Source: Chloroflexota bacterium
GTDB taxonomy: Bacteria; Chloroflexota; Dehalococcoidia; SAR202; UBA11138
Direction of reading: 5' to 3'
Assembly: GCA_022561955.1 (NCBI GenBank)
Contig: JADFQF010000068.1
Location: forward strand, 1 to 7,040
DNA: 7,040 nucleotides
Positions 5,835 to 7,040 of the stretch are shown piece by piece. Under the pieces are notes generated by a model. It was not told the DNA's origin. It saw only the letters and a program-made list of their open reading frames with translations, and made no database searches. The stretch's first letter is position 1, and each line of letters opens with the position of its first letter. The translations under genes were made by a program, and so were the position numbers.

Positions 5835-6155
5835 GCGACAAGGTCCCCCATCGATCTCCTCGGAACATGATGTAACTAAAGCCCCTGCCCTGCGTTGTAT
5901 ATCTGAGACATTACTATTAGGGGGCGAGCTATCTTCTGCGCCCATTTTTCTGTGCTCTTGACACATATGACATTGCTATCAACGACGTGATCTGATGATG
6001 ATTCCCGAAACCCCCCGCTCGATTGGTCGATTCGGAGCCCCATCTACCAGCCTATTCCAATACGGCGGAAGGCTCGGTGGCGCCAGGGAAATCTGCACGC
6101 CGCCTGGACTGCGTATATCAGGTTGGGCGGTCGTGAGTTGGGCTAATGAAGGCCG
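5829..6155 (+). other. Long non-coding stretch upstream of the sigma-factor gene
   Basis: More than 300 bases with no convincing gene. A second terminator-like hairpin lies at 5922-5949. Promoter-like elements include a perfect -35 TTGACA at 5958-5963, with only TATCAA at 5977-5982 (13-base spacing, too short) behind it, and an ECF-like pair GTAAC (5872-5876) and CGTT (5893-5896) 16 bases apart. A 57-codon frame from ATG 5995 to TGA 6168 has no Shine-Dalgarno and an unremarkable composition, but its stop overlaps ATG 6165 of the sigma gene. Either a long 5' leader or an unannotated small RNA or leader peptide would fit. Confidence 0.4.
5922..5949 (+). terminator. Weak terminator-like hairpin
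   Basis: GGGCG (5922-5926) pairs with CGCCC (5939-5943) around a 12-base loop and is followed by ATTTTTC. The stem is short, but the GC content and T run fit an intrinsic terminator or attenuator. It lies about 95 bases beyond the strong terminator, so it would serve a separate transcript starting between the two, or act as a backup. Confidence 0.4.
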
Positions 6156-6758
6156 GTGCCCGAGATGATCGACTCGGAGCGAGATGATGGTCAGGTTCTG
6201 AGTCTCATCGCCGACAAAGACCGAGGAGCCCTGGAGTGCCTCTACGACCGCTACTCGAATACCGTCTACTCGCTTGCCATGCACATGCTAAGAGATTCGG
6301 GCGCCGCGGAAGAGGTGACTCAAGACGTCTTCTTCAACGTATGGAGAAGGGCGGCCAGCTATGATTCCCAGCGCGGCAGCGTTACGGCCTGGCTATTCAG
6401 CATCGCTCACCACAGGACGATCGACGAGCTAAGGCGCAGGCGTCGAGACCAGACGCACGTACAGCCGGGGGTGGACCTTAGCAACAGGCCTTCGGAAAAC
6501 GGGAGCTACGGCGATCCTTTGAAATACACCACGGGACAGTTCATCCGAGGCCAGCTGGAGGATGCCCTGGTTACCCTCAGGCCGGAGCAGCGCGAGATCG
6601 TGGTGCTCGCCTATTTCGGAGGGCTTACCCATTCGGAGATTGCCAATCAGCTGGGCCAACCTCTGGGGACCGTGAAGACAAGGATGCGTTTAGCATTAAA
6701 GAAGCTGCGCGAGGTCTTGGGACCTCAGTACAAAGAGCGGGCCGAATATGGACTGTAA
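6156..6758 (+). CDS. ECF-family RNA polymerase sigma factor (SigK-like)
   Basis: A 200-residue (or 197-residue) group 4 sigma factor, the expected size, with only regions 2 and 4. Region 2 spans about 26-96: ALECLYDRYSNTVYSLAMHM, then AEEVTQDVFFNVWRRAASYD and GSVTAWLFSIAHHRTIDELRRRRR, the core-binding and -10-recognition helices. Region 4 spans about 133-187: LRPEQREIVVLAYFGGLTHSEIA followed by the -35 recognition helix around PLGTVKTRMRLALKKLREVL. The wording in both regions resembles the SigK-type ECF group whose anti-sigma is a zinc-finger protein. It directs polymerase to stress-type promoters when freed from its anti-sigma. An in-frame TGA at 6147-6149 limits the start: GTG 6156 has GAAGG only three bases upstream, ATG 6165 has it twelve bases upstream, so the start is uncertain by three codons. 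The stop overlaps the anti-sigma start by 11 bases, implying translational coupling. Confidence 0.93.
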   Translation: MPEMIDSERDDGQVLSLIADKDRGALECLYDRYSNTVYSLAMHMLRDSGAAEEVTQDVFFNVWRRAASYDSQRGSVTAWLFSIAHHRTIDELRRRRRDQTHVQPGVDLSNRPSENGSYGDPLKYTTGQFIRGQLEDALVTLRPEQREIVVLAYFGGLTHSEIANQLGQPLGTVKTRMRLALKKLREVLGPQYKERAEYGL

Positions 6759-7040
6759 CCAGGCAGAAGAGCAATTCCTTCCGTATACTTTCGGCGCACT
6801 GGAGTCTGCTGAGATGGAGACGCTGCGGGCCCACGTGGAATCGTGTGGCGATTGTCGTCGGCAGATGCAAGATGAAGGTGAGACATTATCCAGACTCGCC
6901 TTCGCCGTTCCGCAGCTGGAGGCTCCCGCTCATCTGAAAGACCGTCTGCTCGCCAGGATCGAGCTGGTCGATGGGCCTGCGACCCAAAAGAGCAAGCCCT
7001 CGAGGCGGGCCTTTTTCGGGAAGAACCTCTTCTCGTTGTC
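6748..7040 (+). CDS. Zinc-finger anti-sigma factor, N-terminal part (runs off the window)
   Basis: Ninety-seven codons are visible with no stop; the gene continues past the window. The N-terminus carries the zinc-associated anti-sigma (ZAS) motif: Cys3, then His29-x3-Cys33-x2-Cys36 (HVESCGDC), in the fold that clamps ECF sigma regions. A conserved-looking linker, APAHLKDRLLARIE (59-72), is typical of RskA-like anti-sigmas and is followed by a basic segment (KSKPSRRAFFGK, 81-92) that often precedes a single membrane span; no membrane span is yet visible. It is expected to hold the upstream sigma factor inactive until a redox or envelope signal releases it. ATG 6748 overlaps the sigma gene's last 11 bases in another frame, with only a weak GAG-type ribosome-binding site, so expression likely depends on translation of the sigma gene. 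Confidence 0.9.
   Translation, partial: MDCNQAEEQFLPYTFGALESAEMETLRAHVESCGDCRRQMQDEGETLSRLAFAVPQLEAPAHLKDRLLARIELVDGPATQKSKPSRRAFFGKNLFSL

Noticed and set aside
5979..6284. 101-codon - strand frame covering the sigma-gene start
   Set aside because: Antisense to the sigma N-terminus and its leader, no family resemblance, no terminator or promoter in the right orientation.
1..7040. Search for CRISPR arrays, tRNA or rRNA genes, insertion sequences and attachment sites
   Set aside because: No regularly spaced direct repeats, no tRNA-like cloverleaf, no transposase or terminal inverted repeats were recognised by eye.

Overview
The window looks like a moderately GC-rich bacterial chromosome, with AT-rich intergenic stretches, strong Shine-Dalgarno sites and frequent ATA (Ile) and AGG (Arg) codons. 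The STAND-ATPase/TPR regulator with a C-terminal BTAD module, together with an ECF sigma/zinc-finger anti-sigma pair, suggests Chloroflexota (perhaps Dehalococcoidia-like) or a deep-branching actinobacterium. This is inference from gene content, not a phylogenetic placement. All supported genes are on the + strand.

Layout: (1) 1-1206, the 3' part of recF followed two bases later by a Sir2-family NAD-dependent deacetylase, an apparent two-gene transcription unit. (2) 1207-1444, an AT-rich promoter region with an inverted repeat. (3) 1445-4687, a 1080-residue MalT-like regulator: STAND ATPase, about nine TPR-like repeats, then a SARP-type winged helix and a BTAD domain. (4) 4688-5015, a compact independent unit: a candidate extended -10, a short hairpin, a near-perfect Shine-Dalgarno, a 34-codon ORF that is almost entirely a Sec signal peptide, and an intrinsic terminator. 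(5) 5016-5828, a control region with a promoter-like sequence and a 7-bp inverted repeat, an unrecognised 168-residue soluble protein, and a strong intrinsic terminator. (6) 5829-7040, a long non-coding stretch with a second terminator-like hairpin, then an ECF sigma factor overlapping its zinc-finger anti-sigma factor, which runs off the end of the window.

Functionally this is a housekeeping DNA-repair gene (recF) followed by regulatory genes. The most unusual element is the 34-residue ORF just downstream of the TPR-containing regulator. Its predicted signal-peptidase cleavage would leave only the tetrapeptide GSWD. Because TPR domains serve as peptide receptors in other bacterial signalling systems, this pair could be a peptide-signal/receptor module. 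That is a hypothesis from layout only; a small membrane peptide or toxin is a live alternative. The sigma/anti-sigma pair is a standard membrane- or redox-responsive switch, translationally coupled by an 11-base overlap.
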